A DNA stretch of 64,000 bases from Prevotella sp. (GTDB lineage Bacteria > Bacteroidota > Bacteroidia > Bacteroidales > Bacteroidaceae), in contig JALEKD010000011.1 of assembly GCA_022769285.1 (NCBI GenBank), positions 16,046 to 80,045 of the forward strand. The letters run 5' to 3'. The notes beneath the pieces are model-generated. The model was given only the letters and a program-made list of their open reading frames with translations. It was not told where the DNA came from and ran no database searches. The stretch's first letter is position 1; the number at the start of each line of letters is the position of its first letter. A program made the translations under genes and the position numbers. Positions 28,673-36,885 of the stretch are shown piece after piece.

Positions 28673-28924
28673 ATGAAAAAAGGTATTCACCCAGAAAACT
28701 ATCGCCCCGTCGTATTTAAGGATATGTCCAACGGCGATATGTTCCTCTCAAAGTCTACGTGTAAGACCAATGATACAGTAGAGTTTGAAGGCGAGACTTA
28801 CCCAGTGGTAAAGATTGAAATCTCAAGCACCTCTCACCCCTTCTATACCGGTAAGAGCAAGCTCGTAGACACCGCCGGTCGTGTAGACCGCTTCATGAAC
28901 CGCTACGGCAAGTTGAAGAAGTAA
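28673..28924 (+). CDS. rpmE2: 50S ribosomal protein L31 type B
   Basis: An 83-residue large-subunit ribosomal protein. The start [18 protein letters not shown] and the segment [20 protein letters not shown] are typical of the type B form, which lacks the zinc-binding cysteine pairs of type A L31. In other bacteria the zinc-free form is made during zinc shortage. It has its own promoter and a dyad over the -7 region. Confidence 0.97.
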   Translation: MKKGIHPENYRPVVFKDMSNGDMFLSKSTCKTNDTVEFEGETYPVVKIEISSTSHPFYTGKSKLVDTAGRVDRFMNRYGKLKK

Positions 28925-29026
28925 TATATCTTTCGAATATATTCGTATGCGAGAGTGCGTTCCAATGTAGTTGCATATGCATTGGTACACACTTTCTTTT
29001 TATCTATACCCTTATACTGTTTATCT

Positions 29027-29935
29027 ATGAAATCTATACTTAGTGCGCTTGCCGCCATTTGGGTGGTCGTCGGTCTGTGCGGCTGTGGCAGCGATGGTCC
29101 GGGCAACGGCAATCCTGGCGACGAGCCCCTGGGCACTGTTACCAATGCCAACCGTAACGTTGTCAGCGCCTCTACGCCTCACGAGGTAACCCGGTTAGAG
29201 TTTCCCCGTATTCATGGCACCAACAGCATCGTCCTGGTTCATCATACCAGTGGTGCCCACGATGTGAGCTATTCCTGTGAGTGGGATTATCAGAAGAAAT
29301 CGCAGCGATGGTCGTGTTGCGCCATGACCAGCCAGACCATCAAGGGTGGTGCGGGTTATACCGGCGATTTCAGGGAAGACCCCGATCTGCCCACGGCGAT
29401 GCGCTTCAGCGATACCAGTTCGATGTATTCGGGCTCCGGCTTTACCCGCGGCCATATTATCGCCTCGGCCGATGTGCAGTACTCGCGCGAGGCCAATCAG
29501 CAGACCTTCTACTATACCAATATGCAGCCCCAGTACTACAATTTCAATGCTGGCGAGAACTATGAGGGCATCTGGGTACGTATGGAGAACTGGGTTCGCA
29601 CGAAAGCCCAGTCGCTCCATGATGGCGACACCCTCTTTGTGTGCAAGGGTGGCACCATTGATGACGAGAGCCAGATTTTGAAGCGTGTTAAGAACCAGCT
29701 GATAGTGCCGCGTTACTTCTATATGGCGCTGCTTATGAAGTCGGGAGGGCAGTACAAGGCCATAGGACTGTGGGCAGAGCATAAGAGCACGGTCGATAAT
29801 AGCAAGGTAGCATCGCATGCCATCACTATCGACGAGCTGGAGCGCCTTACAGGCATCGACTTCTTCTGTAATCTGCCCGACGACATAGAGCATAAGGTGC
29901 AAGGGAGCATCAGCCTGATAAGCTGGGGACTATAG
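29027..29935 (+). CDS. DNA/RNA non-specific endonuclease, lipoprotein
   Basis: A 302-residue nuclease of the Serratia NucA type. It has a lipobox ending at Cys20 (LCGC) followed by a Gly/Asp-rich linker, so it is membrane-attached and probably outward-facing. The catalytic motif is TRGHIIASAD with His143, and the metal-binding asparagine lies in YYTNMQPQYYNFN. The C-terminus ends with GIDFFCNLPDDIE, which also occurs in the second nuclease at 40.5-41.3 kb (GIDFFASLPDDVE), so the two are paralogues. ATG 29027 is chosen because the signal sequence begins there. It is 102 bases after rpmE2 and may be cotranscribed. Confidence 0.92.
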   Translation: MKSILSALAAIWVVVGLCGCGSDGPGNGNPGDEPLGTVTNANRNVVSASTPHEVTRLEFPRIHGTNSIVLVHHTSGAHDVSYSCEWDYQKKSQRWSCCAMTSQTIKGGAGYTGDFREDPDLPTAMRFSDTSSMYSGSGFTRGHIIASADVQYSREANQQTFYYTNMQPQYYNFNAGENYEGIWVRMENWVRTKAQSLHDGDTLFVCKGGTIDDESQILKRVKNQLIVPRYFYMALLMKSGGQYKAIGLWAEHKSTVDNSKVASHAITIDELERLTGIDFFCNLPDDIEHKVQGSISLISWGL

Positions 29936-30196
29936 CAGGGGCTTCGTTTGCCCCCGTGTAACCAGCGCGCTGCTTGAGGAGGCGTCCCCACAACGGCTGG
30001 AGCAATTGTGGTTTGTTCCCAACCTATCTCGTAAAACGAAAAGACCGACATTTGGCTTTCTAATGACGGCTCCCAACTTGCTAAAGACGGCTCCGGGAAG
30101 CGTAAAGCTCGGTTACGGCTCTCACACTCGCCTTTCCACATTCTCCTTGGGTGGCTTTTGCCCCGCTATTTATCATCTTCTTCCTTTTAAACAGAA
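29936..30196 (-). repeat. Dispersed intergenic repeat, copy B, and flanks
   Basis: This stretch holds no convincing gene. Read on the minus strand, two cores (30097-30081 and 30076-30060, each of the form GGAGCCGTC-TTAG) are followed by GTCGGTCTTTTCG, the arrangement of copy A. Upstream at about 30117-30165 the minus strand reads CCCAAGGAGAATGTGGAAAG, resembling segments at 9.05 and 36.94 kb. Confidence 0.75.
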
Positions 30197-30235
30197 ACAG
30201 GGCAGAGCCTCTCATGTGTTGAGGCTCTGCCCTGT
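30197..30235. terminator. Intrinsic terminator with 15-bp stem
   Basis: ACAGGGCAGAGCCTC at 30197-30211 pairs perfectly with GAGGCTCTGCCCTGT at 30221-30235 across a nine-base loop. On the minus strand it is followed by TTTCTGTTTAAAAGG, so it most likely ends the lipoprotein gene at 30259, but it can also serve the plus-strand nuclease gene. Confidence 0.8.
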
Positions 30236-30258
30236 TGATAATGGCGTGTGCCGTGGAT

Positions 30259-31020
30259 TTATCTGTGTCCGTTGGCGATGGTGATGTGGCGCTCTATGGG
30301 TGCCAGGTTCACCTGGCCCTTAGCTCCGCCAAACGTCTTGCTGCTCTTGGCCGCGCCCTGGCCGGCTACCTGCTGCGGCAAGCGCTTCCGCAGGCTGAAG
30401 TCGTCCTCTTCGTCTATGTTCTGACCCACAGAGGTACCCTGGAACTCGGTCGTGGAGAGTTTGTCCAGGTTCGAGTAGGCTATCAGCATGTTGATGGGCG
30501 TGCCATTGGGTGTCGAGGGGTCATAGGAGATTTCGATGCCGCCCGTATCGTTGACACACCAGGAGAAATTGGTCGTCGTAGTACCCTCTGTATCATTGGT
30601 TCGCCACTCGGTGCCCAGCCCCTGCGTGTCCGATGAGACACTCAGCTCGAAGTGCCACGTCACCTGGTAGTCTGTGCGCACCGTCTGTCCTTTTTCATCT
30701 TTGTAGTACATCGTCAGCGGCCCCTCCCACTCACCGTTCAGATAGCGAGCCATGGTGGTGCGGCTCTTGTATATCTCCGAGCTTACGGCGTTGACAAAGT
30801 CGCGATAGTCGTAGTCATTGGCGTAAGGGTAGTAGTAGTCAAACCAGTCTGCTGTGGTGCGCTGGTCGGTACCGAAGTCGCCGTAGCGGTCAAAGTAGCC
30901 GTTCAGGGCCTCGTTCAGGTCAAAGTAGTAGGGGTGGTCATTGTCGTCCTCGCACGATGTGAGGGCGAGCGAAGCGATGGCTATGAGCGCCACCGTCATC
31001 AGGGCTGTTAACTTCTTCAT
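30259..31020 (-). CDS. Surface-exposed lipoprotein of unknown function
   Basis: A 253-residue protein not recognised as a known family. The signal MKKLTALMTVALIAIASLAL leads to the lipobox LTSC, directly followed by EDDND; such acidic residues mark surface export in Bacteroidota. The mature part has a Tyr/Asp-rich segment (residues 30-75) and a beta-rich centre with WEGPLTMYYKDEKGQ and WHFELSV. The ATG at 31020 is chosen because the signal sequence starts there and a promoter with -7 at 31130-31123 precedes it. Two spaced palindromes lie upstream and have relatives before the gene at 37.7-38.7 kb. Confidence 0.7.
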   Translation of the reverse strand: MKKLTALMTVALIAIASLALTSCEDDNDHPYYFDLNEALNGYFDRYGDFGTDQRTTADWFDYYYPYANDYDYRDFVNAVSSEIYKSRTTMARYLNGEWEGPLTMYYKDEKGQTVRTDYQVTWHFELSVSSDTQGLGTEWRTNDTEGTTTTNFSWCVNDTGGIEISYDPSTPNGTPINMLIAYSNLDKLSTTEFQGTSVGQNIDEEDDFSLRKRLPQQVAGQGAAKSSKTFGGAKGQVNLAPIERHITIANGHR

Positions 31021-31122
31021 AAGCGTATCTTTATTCGGTTTCTTTATAGTTCTTACTGTGGTGAGAGCGCTGGCCGGGGCCGCTGGGGCTATCCCGCAGG
31101 CCGAGGTGTAAACTTTCATCTG

Positions 31123-31154
31123 CAAAGGTAGTGCTTCCCGCCAATACACCCAAC
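31123..31154 (-). promoter_or_regulatory. Promoter of the surface lipoprotein gene
   Basis: On the minus strand, TACCTTTG at 31130-31123 is an exact -7 match, with GTTG about 20 bases upstream as the -33 element. The leader before ATG 31020 is about 95 bases. Confidence 0.7.
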
Positions 31155-31173
31155 GGAAAAAGGATATATTTCG

Positions 31174-31209
31174 GTAGGTTTTCCCTACTCCTCGGTAGGA
31201 TTTCCCTAA
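31174..31209. promoter_or_regulatory. Two palindromic boxes 21 bases apart
   Basis: GTAGGTTTTCCCTAC at 31174-31188 and GTAGGATTTCCCTAA at 31195-31209 both have the form GTAGG-N5-CCTAC/A and are offset by 21 bases, two turns of the helix. They lie 40-80 bases upstream of the minus-strand -7 element and also just upstream of the plus-strand peroxidase promoter. This fits an activator or divergent regulator. Confidence 0.65.
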
Positions 31210-31233
31210 ACCATAAAAAAAATCCCGGCCACG

Positions 31234-31264
31234 TTTGCCGTCTCGCGATAAATGGCTACCTTTG
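31234..31264 (+). promoter_or_regulatory. Promoter of the peroxidase-trxB unit
   Basis: TTTG at 31234-31237 and TACCTTTG at 31257-31264 with 19 bases between, a full Bacteroidota consensus. The ATG at 31304 is 39 bases downstream. Confidence 0.8.
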
Positions 31265-31303
31265 CACACACTGATAAAACGACATTTATAGATAATAACA
31301 GAG

Positions 31304-31855
31304 ATGAAAACCGTTTATGATTTTGCTGTCAAGGACAGAAAAGGAAAAGAAGTGTCCCTCCGCGAGTACGCCAATGAGGTTCTTCTGATAGTCAACACAG
31401 CCACCAAGTGTGGCTTCACCCCTCAGTACGAGGAGCTGGAGGCACTCTACAAGAAATATCATACTCAGGGCTTCGAGATTCTCGACTTCCCCTGTAACCA
31501 GTTTGGCCAGCAGGCCCCTGGCACTGACGAGTCGATACACAACTTCTGTAAGCTCACTTATGGCACTGACTTCCCCCGGTTCAAGAAGGTCAAGGTCAAC
31601 GGTGATGACGCCGACCCGCTCTTCAAGTTCCTCAAGGAGCAGCGTGGCTTTGCCGGCTGGGACGACAGTCACCCCCTTACGCCCGTGCTCGACAAGCTGC
31701 TCAGCGAGTCCGACCCCGACTACAAGTCCAAGGCCGACATCAAGTGGAATTTTACTAAGTTCCTCATCAACAAGCGAGGGCAGGTAGTGGCCCGTTTTGA
31801 GCCTACCGAGAAGATCGAGAACATCGAAAAGCAGATACAGGAACTCCTGGCTTAA
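31304..31855 (+). CDS. Glutathione peroxidase family protein
   Basis: A 183-residue thiol peroxidase of the GPX fold that reduces hydroperoxides. The peroxidatic cysteine is Cys36 in NTATKCGFTPQY, where animal enzymes have selenocysteine. The family motif FPCNQFG is at 62-68, with Gln66 as the conserved glutamine, and WNFTKFLI near 148 carries the tryptophan. There is no signal peptide, so it is cytoplasmic. It is followed after 15 bases by thioredoxin reductase; bacterial GPX-like enzymes commonly use thioredoxin as reductant. Confidence 0.93.
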   Translation: MKTVYDFAVKDRKGKEVSLREYANEVLLIVNTATKCGFTPQYEELEALYKKYHTQGFEILDFPCNQFGQQAPGTDESIHNFCKLTYGTDFPRFKKVKVNGDDADPLFKFLKEQRGFAGWDDSHPLTPVLDKLLSESDPDYKSKADIKWNFTKFLINKRGQVVARFEPTEKIENIEKQIQELLA

Positions 31856-31870
31856 CTCCCCACGACGACT

Positions 31871-32800
31871 ATGCAACACACCAAGTGCCTTATCATCGGC
31901 AGTGGCCCTGCCGGCTACACGGCCGCCATCTACGCCGGCCGCGCCAACCTGCAGCCCATCGAGTACTGCGGTCTGCAGCCCGGTGGCCAGCTCACCCAGA
32001 CCACCATCGTTGAGAATTTCCCCGGCTATCCACAAGGAGTAGACGCCAATCTGATGATGACGGATCTGCGCCAGCAGGCCGAGCGCTTCGGCGCCGACAT
32101 CCGTGACGGCGTAATCGTCAAGGCCGACTTTGCCAAGCGTCCCTATGTGCTTACCACCGACCGCGGCGATGAACTGTCGGCCGACACTGTCATCATAGCC
32201 ACCGGTGCCAGTGCCAAGTATTTAGGCTTGGCCGACGAGCAGAAATACAATGGCCAGGGCGTGTCGGCCTGTGCCACCTGCGATGGATTCTTTTACCGCA
32301 AGAAGGTGGTCGCCGTGGTGGGCGGAGGTGACACCGCCTGCGAGGAAGCCACCTACCTGGCCGGGTTGTGTGCCAAGGTGTACATGATAGTACGCAAGCC
32401 CTATCTGCGGGCTTCCGACATCATGCGCAAGCGCGTCAGCGAGAATCCCAAGATAGAGATACTCTATGAGCACAACGCCGAGGGGCTCTATGGCGACAAC
32501 GGCGTCGAGGGTGTTCACCTCGTGGCTCACCGTGGCGAGCCTGACGAGCGCCACTACGACCTCCCCATCGACGGTTTCTTCCTCGCTATCGGTCACCGTC
32601 CTAACACCGACGTGTTCCGCGGTCAGCTCGACATGGATGCCCAGGGCTATATATGTACCCAGGGCGCTTCGCCCTGTACCAGCGTTGAGGGTGTCTTTGC
32701 TGCTGGCGACTGCGCCGACCCCACTTACCGTCAGGCCATCGTGGCAGCGGGCAGCGGCTGCAAGGCAGCACTCGAGGCCGAGCGGTTCCTTAACCGATAG
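31871..32800 (+). CDS. trxB: Thioredoxin reductase
   Basis: Flavoenzyme that reduces thioredoxin with NADPH. The 309-residue protein has an N-terminal FAD Rossmann motif (IIGSGPAGYTAAIYAGRANL), the redox-active pair Cys134-Ala-Thr-Cys137 in CATCDGFF, a second nucleotide-binding motif VAVVGGGDTACEEATYL and the C-terminal FAD motif GVFAAGDCADPTYRQ. Low-molecular-weight bacterial type, normal length. Pairing with the upstream peroxidase gives a complete peroxide-reduction unit apart from thioredoxin itself. Confidence 0.96.
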   Translation: MQHTKCLIIGSGPAGYTAAIYAGRANLQPIEYCGLQPGGQLTQTTIVENFPGYPQGVDANLMMTDLRQQAERFGADIRDGVIVKADFAKRPYVLTTDRGDELSADTVIIATGASAKYLGLADEQKYNGQGVSACATCDGFFYRKKVVAVVGGGDTACEEATYLAGLCAKVYMIVRKPYLRASDIMRKRVSENPKIEILYEHNAEGLYGDNGVEGVHLVAHRGEPDERHYDLPIDGFFLAIGHRPNTDVFRGQLDMDAQGYICTQGASPCTSVEGVFAAGDCADPTYRQAIVAAGSGCKAALEAERFLNR

Positions 32801-32821
32801 CCTATACCTTATTATATATAT

Positions 32822-32875
32822 ACGTCCGGGCGACGGCATCTTCCTGCATACAAGGGGCTGCCGTCGCCCGGACGT
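32822..32875 (+). terminator. Intrinsic terminator after trxB
   Basis: ACGTCCGGGCGACGGC at 32822-32837 pairs perfectly with GCCGTCGCCCGGACGT at 32860-32875. CTTCTGCC follows, so the T-run is weak, but the 16-bp GC-rich stem is convincing. Confidence 0.75.
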
Positions 32876-32965
32876 CTTCTGCCTACCCACCCACCACCAT
32901 CGGCCCTTGGCCAAAAATGATAGTTGTTATATCAAAAAACACACAGGCAAAGCCAAAAAGATGCC

Positions 32966-32973
32966 TACATTTG
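32966..32973 (+). promoter_or_regulatory. -7 element before the GH28-like cluster
   Basis: TACATTTG matches TAnnTTTG. No clear TTTG is seen at the -33 distance. It lies 63 bases before the ATG at 33036 and is the likely promoter for the three following beta-helix genes. Confidence 0.5.
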
Positions 32974-33035
32974 CAGAATGTAATCTTTAGCTACACCATA
33001 CGCGATTTCTGTATAAACTAAAAATAACAACCTCT

Positions 33036-34517
33036 ATGCCCATCAAGACAAGAATAGCCCTTGTGGCAGTCCTCGTGGTAGCCAGTATGACGGCCAGCGC
33101 TCGTGACTATAACGTTACCGACTTCGGGGCCAAGGCCGACGGAACCACGCTTAACACCAATATCATACAGCATGCCATAGATTACGTCAGTGCTCAGGGT
33201 GGCGGCACCGTGGTGTTCACCCCGGGCCGATACCTTACCGGCACTATCTACATCAAGTCGGGTGTGACGCTCGAGCTGCAGAATGGCTCCGAACTGTTGG
33301 GCTCTACCAATCCCTGGGACTACGACAAGAACCCCATCGTCAACTGGCAGTCGCTCATCTTTGCCATACGCCAGCACGACATAGGCATTAAGGGTCAGGG
33401 AACCATCAACGGGCAGGGCGCGCAGACCGCCAATAACAAGGTAGACATCATTAACCGCGGCCTGTACGACGACCCGCTGCGCAATGGCCGTCCCTACGAG
33501 GGCAACCGCCCTATGAACATCTACTTCCGTGAGTGCGAGAACATCCGCATTGAGGGTATCACCCTGCGCGACCCTGCCAGCTGGAACCAGACGTACGACC
33601 AGTGCCGTAACCTGCTGGTCGACGGGATTACTGTTGACAGCAAGGCTTACTGGAACAACGACGGCATAGACGTAGTAGACTGCGACGGTGTGGTGATACG
33701 CAACGCCAACATTGACGCTGCCGACGACGTGTTCTGCTTCAAGTCCCACTCGGCCGATCACGTCTGCCAGAACGTTGTCGTTGAGAACTGCGTGGGCCGT
33801 TCAAGCGCCAACGGGCTCAAGTTTGGCACCGTGTCGCGCGGAGGCTTCCGCAACTTCAAGGTCAGAAATCTTACCATTTATAACACGTACCGATCGGCCA
33901 TCACTTTCGCTACCGTCGATGGTGGAGTTATCGACAGTATCGAGGTCGATGGTCTGCGGTCCATCCACACGGGCAATGTCATCTTCCTGCGTGCCGGCCG
34001 CCGGTGGAACAACGGCAAGGAACCCTCTATGAGCAACATTGTCATCCGCAATGTCTATGCCGAGATTCCTGCCAGCAAGCCCGATGCTGGCTATAGCTAC
34101 GAGGGGCCGGTCGAAGACATGCCCCGCAACATCTCGCCGGCCAGTATAGTGGGCATACCCACCTGCAAGATACGCAACGTGACCCTGCAGAACATCGAGA
34201 TAGTTACTCCCGGAGGTGGCAACCCGCTCTACGCCTACCGCGGCACCACTCCGGCCGAGCTGAACAGCGTGCCCGAGATGGAGAAGGCTTACCCCGAGTT
34301 CTCGCAGTTCAAGGAGCTGCCCGCCTGGGGCTTCTACATCCGCCATGCCGAGAACATTACCTTTGACAACGTTACATTCCGCGCCCTGCGCAAGGACTAC
34401 CGTCCGGCCATCGTGGCCGACGATGTCAAGGGACTGGCCCTGCACGATGTCCATGTCGACGAGCCTGGCAGCCAGGGCAAGCAGGAAACCGTGCTCTACC
34501 ATTCTACCCGCAAGTAG
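33036..34517 (+). CDS. GH28-like secreted beta-helix glycosidase
   Basis: A 493-residue protein with a signal peptide (about residues 1-23, ending TASA) and a right-handed beta-helix of the polygalacturonase type. Family features are DFGAKADGTTLNT near the start, NNDGIDVVDC near 207 in place of NTDGID, and AADDVFCFKS near 228. The usual GHG histidine motif is replaced by SSANGLKFGT, and no RIK motif is seen, so activity on polygalacturonate cannot be assumed. It is first of three similar genes. Probable role: cleavage of a plant or host polysaccharide at the cell surface or in the periplasm. Confidence 0.85.
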   Translation: MPIKTRIALVAVLVVASMTASARDYNVTDFGAKADGTTLNTNIIQHAIDYVSAQGGGTVVFTPGRYLTGTIYIKSGVTLELQNGSELLGSTNPWDYDKNPIVNWQSLIFAIRQHDIGIKGQGTINGQGAQTANNKVDIINRGLYDDPLRNGRPYEGNRPMNIYFRECENIRIEGITLRDPASWNQTYDQCRNLLVDGITVDSKAYWNNDGIDVVDCDGVVIRNANIDAADDVFCFKSHSADHVCQNVVVENCVGRSSANGLKFGTVSRGGFRNFKVRNLTIYNTYRSAITFATVDGGVIDSIEVDGLRSIHTGNVIFLRAGRRWNNGKEPSMSNIVIRNVYAEIPASKPDAGYSYEGPVEDMPRNISPASIVGIPTCKIRNVTLQNIEIVTPGGGNPLYAYRGTTPAELNSVPEMEKAYPEFSQFKELPAWGFYIRHAENITFDNVTFRALRKDYRPAIVADDVKGLALHDVHVDEPGSQGKQETVLYHSTRK

Positions 34518-34565
34518 CCCCTATCGGCTTACTGTTAACAACCACCGCAAAACAAACCAACCGCT

Positions 34566-35225
34566 ATGAATAGAATCAGAACTATGCTGTGCGCCTGTGC
34601 GCTGGCCCTGATGTCGCTTACGGCCATGGCCAAGGACTATCAGGCTGTGGCCTTCGGGGCCAAGTCTGACGGCGTCACCCTCAACACCCGCTCCATTCAA
34701 CAGGCCATCGACTATATTTCGGCCCAGGGCGGCGGCCGCCTCATTTTCTATGTGGGCCGCTACCTTACAGGCTCTATCGAACTGAAGTCTAATGTTGCCC
34801 TCGTGGTCCAGGAGGGGGCTGTGCTGATAGCCTCGCCATCGGTCTACGACCAGAAGGGAGCCCCCCGCCGGGCCCTTGTCTATGCCAATGGGCAGCAGAA
34901 CATAGCCATCACGGGCAAGGGTGTCCTGGATGGCAACGCCCAGGCTCTCATGGCCGACCAGGCCGCCCAGACCCAGCGTGGCTACCTGGCTGCTTCCGAT
35001 GCCGCCAAGGCCCCCACGCTCATAGCCTTTACCGACTGTACCGGTGTACAGGTCAGCGGACTCATGCTGCAGCACGCTGCTTACACCCCGCAGGTCTATA
35101 CCCGCTGTGCCGACCTCAGCGTGAGCGACGTCATATTTGTGCCGTCGCCCCAGGCCACCCAGGCTGCCGAGACTGAGCAGTGCAGTCGTGTGGCCATGAC
35201 CAATAATCTGACTTATCCCTATTAG
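34566..35225 (+). CDS. Short beta-helix protein, N-terminal GH28-like portion only
   Basis: A 219-residue protein with a signal peptide ending AMAK and an N-terminal half closely resembling its neighbours (AFGAKSDGVTLNTRSIQQAI, then GRLIFYVGRYLTGSIELKS). It ends before the catalytic region; no NDGID or DDxxxxK motif is present. The ending, VFVPSPQATQAAETEQCS..., does not match the other two. It may be a decayed duplicate or a non-catalytic binding protein. The reading frame is intact, it begins 48 bases after its neighbour and ends 19 bases before the next gene, so it is probably still translated. Confidence 0.75.
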   Translation: MNRIRTMLCACALALMSLTAMAKDYQAVAFGAKSDGVTLNTRSIQQAIDYISAQGGGRLIFYVGRYLTGSIELKSNVALVVQEGAVLIASPSVYDQKGAPRRALVYANGQQNIAITGKGVLDGNAQALMADQAAQTQRGYLAASDAAKAPTLIAFTDCTGVQVSGLMLQHAAYTPQVYTRCADLSVSDVIFVPSPQATQAAETEQCSRVAMTNNLTYPY

Positions 35226-35244
35226 CAGCGCAAACACAACTACT

Positions 35245-36753
35245 ATGAATATATTAAGAACAATGGCCCTGACGGTGCTGATGGTATCGGCCATGGCCAC
35301 ATCGGCCAAGGACTATCAGATGACCCTCTTCGGCATCAAGTCTGACGGGGTTACGATGAATACCCGCTCCATCCAGCGCGCCATCGACTACATAGCCCAG
35401 CAGGGCGGTGGCCGTTTGGTGTTTACCGTGGGCCGCTATCTTACTGGCAGCATCCACCTGCGTTCCAAGGTTACCCTGCATCTCAGCGAGGGCGCCATCC
35501 TGGTGGGCTCCACTAATCCCTACGATTACGACATGGAGCTCAACTCGTGGTATGCACTCATCCTGGCCAACCGTCAGGACAGTATCGCCATTACTGGCAA
35601 GGGCGTGATAGACGGCCGCGGTCGCGAGCTGGCCAACAACTTCCTGGCCCAGGCTGCCAACGGCATTATCAGCGACCCGCTCAAGCTGGGGCGCGTGGCT
35701 AACCGTCCCAAGCTCATTTACTTCCGTGAGTGCAGCAACGTCACGGTGCGCGACGTTACCCTGCAGAACCCCGCCTTCTGGACTCAGACCTACGATCAGT
35801 GCCGCAACCTGCTTATCGACGGTATCACGGTTCACAGCCGCGCTTACTGGAACAACGACGGTATGGACATTGTGGACTGCAATGGTGCCCTTATCCAGAA
35901 TTGTTATGTCGATGCCACCGACGACGCTATCTGCCTCAAGTCGCACGACGCCAACAGTCTCTGCCAGAACATCACCGTGCGCCACAACAAGGCTTGCTCC
36001 AGCGCCAGCGGCATCAAGTTCGGCACCGCCTCCCTGGGTGGTTTCAAGAATATCCGCATCATCGGCAACACCATCTTTGACACCTTCCGCTCGGCCATCA
36101 CTATTCAGGCCGTCGACGGCGGCCAAGTCGACAACGTGGTCGTTGACAGTCTGCGCGCCATCAATACCGGCAATCCCATTTACCTGGTCATCGGCCAGCG
36201 CCGCGGCGATGCCCACCAGCTCATAGAGGTCAACGACAGCATTAACCGTGTGCGCCACAGCAGCATGAGCAATGTGCGCATCTCTAATGTCTATGCCGAG
36301 GTGCCCGCCACCAAGCCCGATGCCGGCTACGAGTACGAGGGTCCCACTGAGGACAATCCCCGCAACATTTCGCCCTCTTCCATCATCGGTCTGAAGGGCA
36401 GCCGTGTCACCAATGTGTCTATCCAGAATGTCGAAATAGTCTACCCCGGCGGTGGCGACCCCCACTATGCCAAGGTGGGTATCGATGAGCTGGACAAAGT
36501 GCCCGAGATGCCACGTGCTTATCCTGAGTTCTCGCAGCATAAGGAACTCCCAGCGTGGGGTTTCTACGTGCGCCACGCCCAGGGTGTTACCTTCCGCAAT
36601 GTGAAGCTCACCGCCCGTAAGGCCGACTACCGTCCGGCCATCGTGTTCGACGACGTTACCAACGGGGTGCTGGCTCGGGTGAAGGTATCGGAACCCAAGG
36701 CTGGCGGCAAGACCGAGGTATATACTTACAAGTCTACTAATATCAAGCGATAA
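35245..36753 (+). CDS. GH28-like secreted beta-helix glycosidase
   Basis: A 502-residue paralogue of the protein at 33.0 kb, with signal peptide ending in ATSAK. Corresponding motifs are NNDGMDIVDC near 207 and ATDDAICLKS near 229; the GHG position reads SSASGIKFGT. The C-terminal region (FSQHKELPAWGFYVRHA) is shared with the first protein, which shows they arose by duplication. Extra residues near 325-335 (RRGDAHQLIEVNDS) are an insertion not seen in the first copy. Likely the same operon and a related substrate. Confidence 0.85.
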   Translation: MNILRTMALTVLMVSAMATSAKDYQMTLFGIKSDGVTMNTRSIQRAIDYIAQQGGGRLVFTVGRYLTGSIHLRSKVTLHLSEGAILVGSTNPYDYDMELNSWYALILANRQDSIAITGKGVIDGRGRELANNFLAQAANGIISDPLKLGRVANRPKLIYFRECSNVTVRDVTLQNPAFWTQTYDQCRNLLIDGITVHSRAYWNNDGMDIVDCNGALIQNCYVDATDDAICLKSHDANSLCQNITVRHNKACSSASGIKFGTASLGGFKNIRIIGNTIFDTFRSAITIQAVDGGQVDNVVVDSLRAINTGNPIYLVIGQRRGDAHQLIEVNDSINRVRHSSMSNVRISNVYAEVPATKPDAGYEYEGPTEDNPRNISPSSIIGLKGSRVTNVSIQNVEIVYPGGGDPHYAKVGIDELDKVPEMPRAYPEFSQHKELPAWGFYVRHAQGVTFRNVKLTARKADYRPAIVFDDVTNGVLARVKVSEPKAGGKTEVYTYKSTNIKR

Positions 36754-36793
36754 ACACGCCACAGCGCCCCCATGGGGCATAGCTGGCATGCAG

Positions 36794-36835
36794 GATGTTG
36801 TCAACCCACTCGCCGAAAGAGTGGCTGGCAACATC
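36794..36835 (+). terminator. Intrinsic terminator after the GH28-like genes
   Basis: GATGTTG at 36794-36800 pairs with CAACATC at 36829-36835, and CCCACTC with GAGTGG inside; TTCTTGTTT follows. It closes the three-gene unit. Confidence 0.7.
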
Positions 36836-36885
36836 TTCTTGTTTATGGTTCTGCCCTCCATGGCGAATGGAGCGCCCCAGACCGT

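Noticed and set aside
31304..31855. Selenocysteine peroxidase
   Set aside because: The active-site codon is TGT (cysteine), with no in-frame TGA or insertion element.
35254..36861. 535-codon minus-strand frame
   Set aside because: It is antisense to the strongly supported GH28-like gene; Val/Ala/His-rich composition is typical for a shadow of GC-rich coding sequence.
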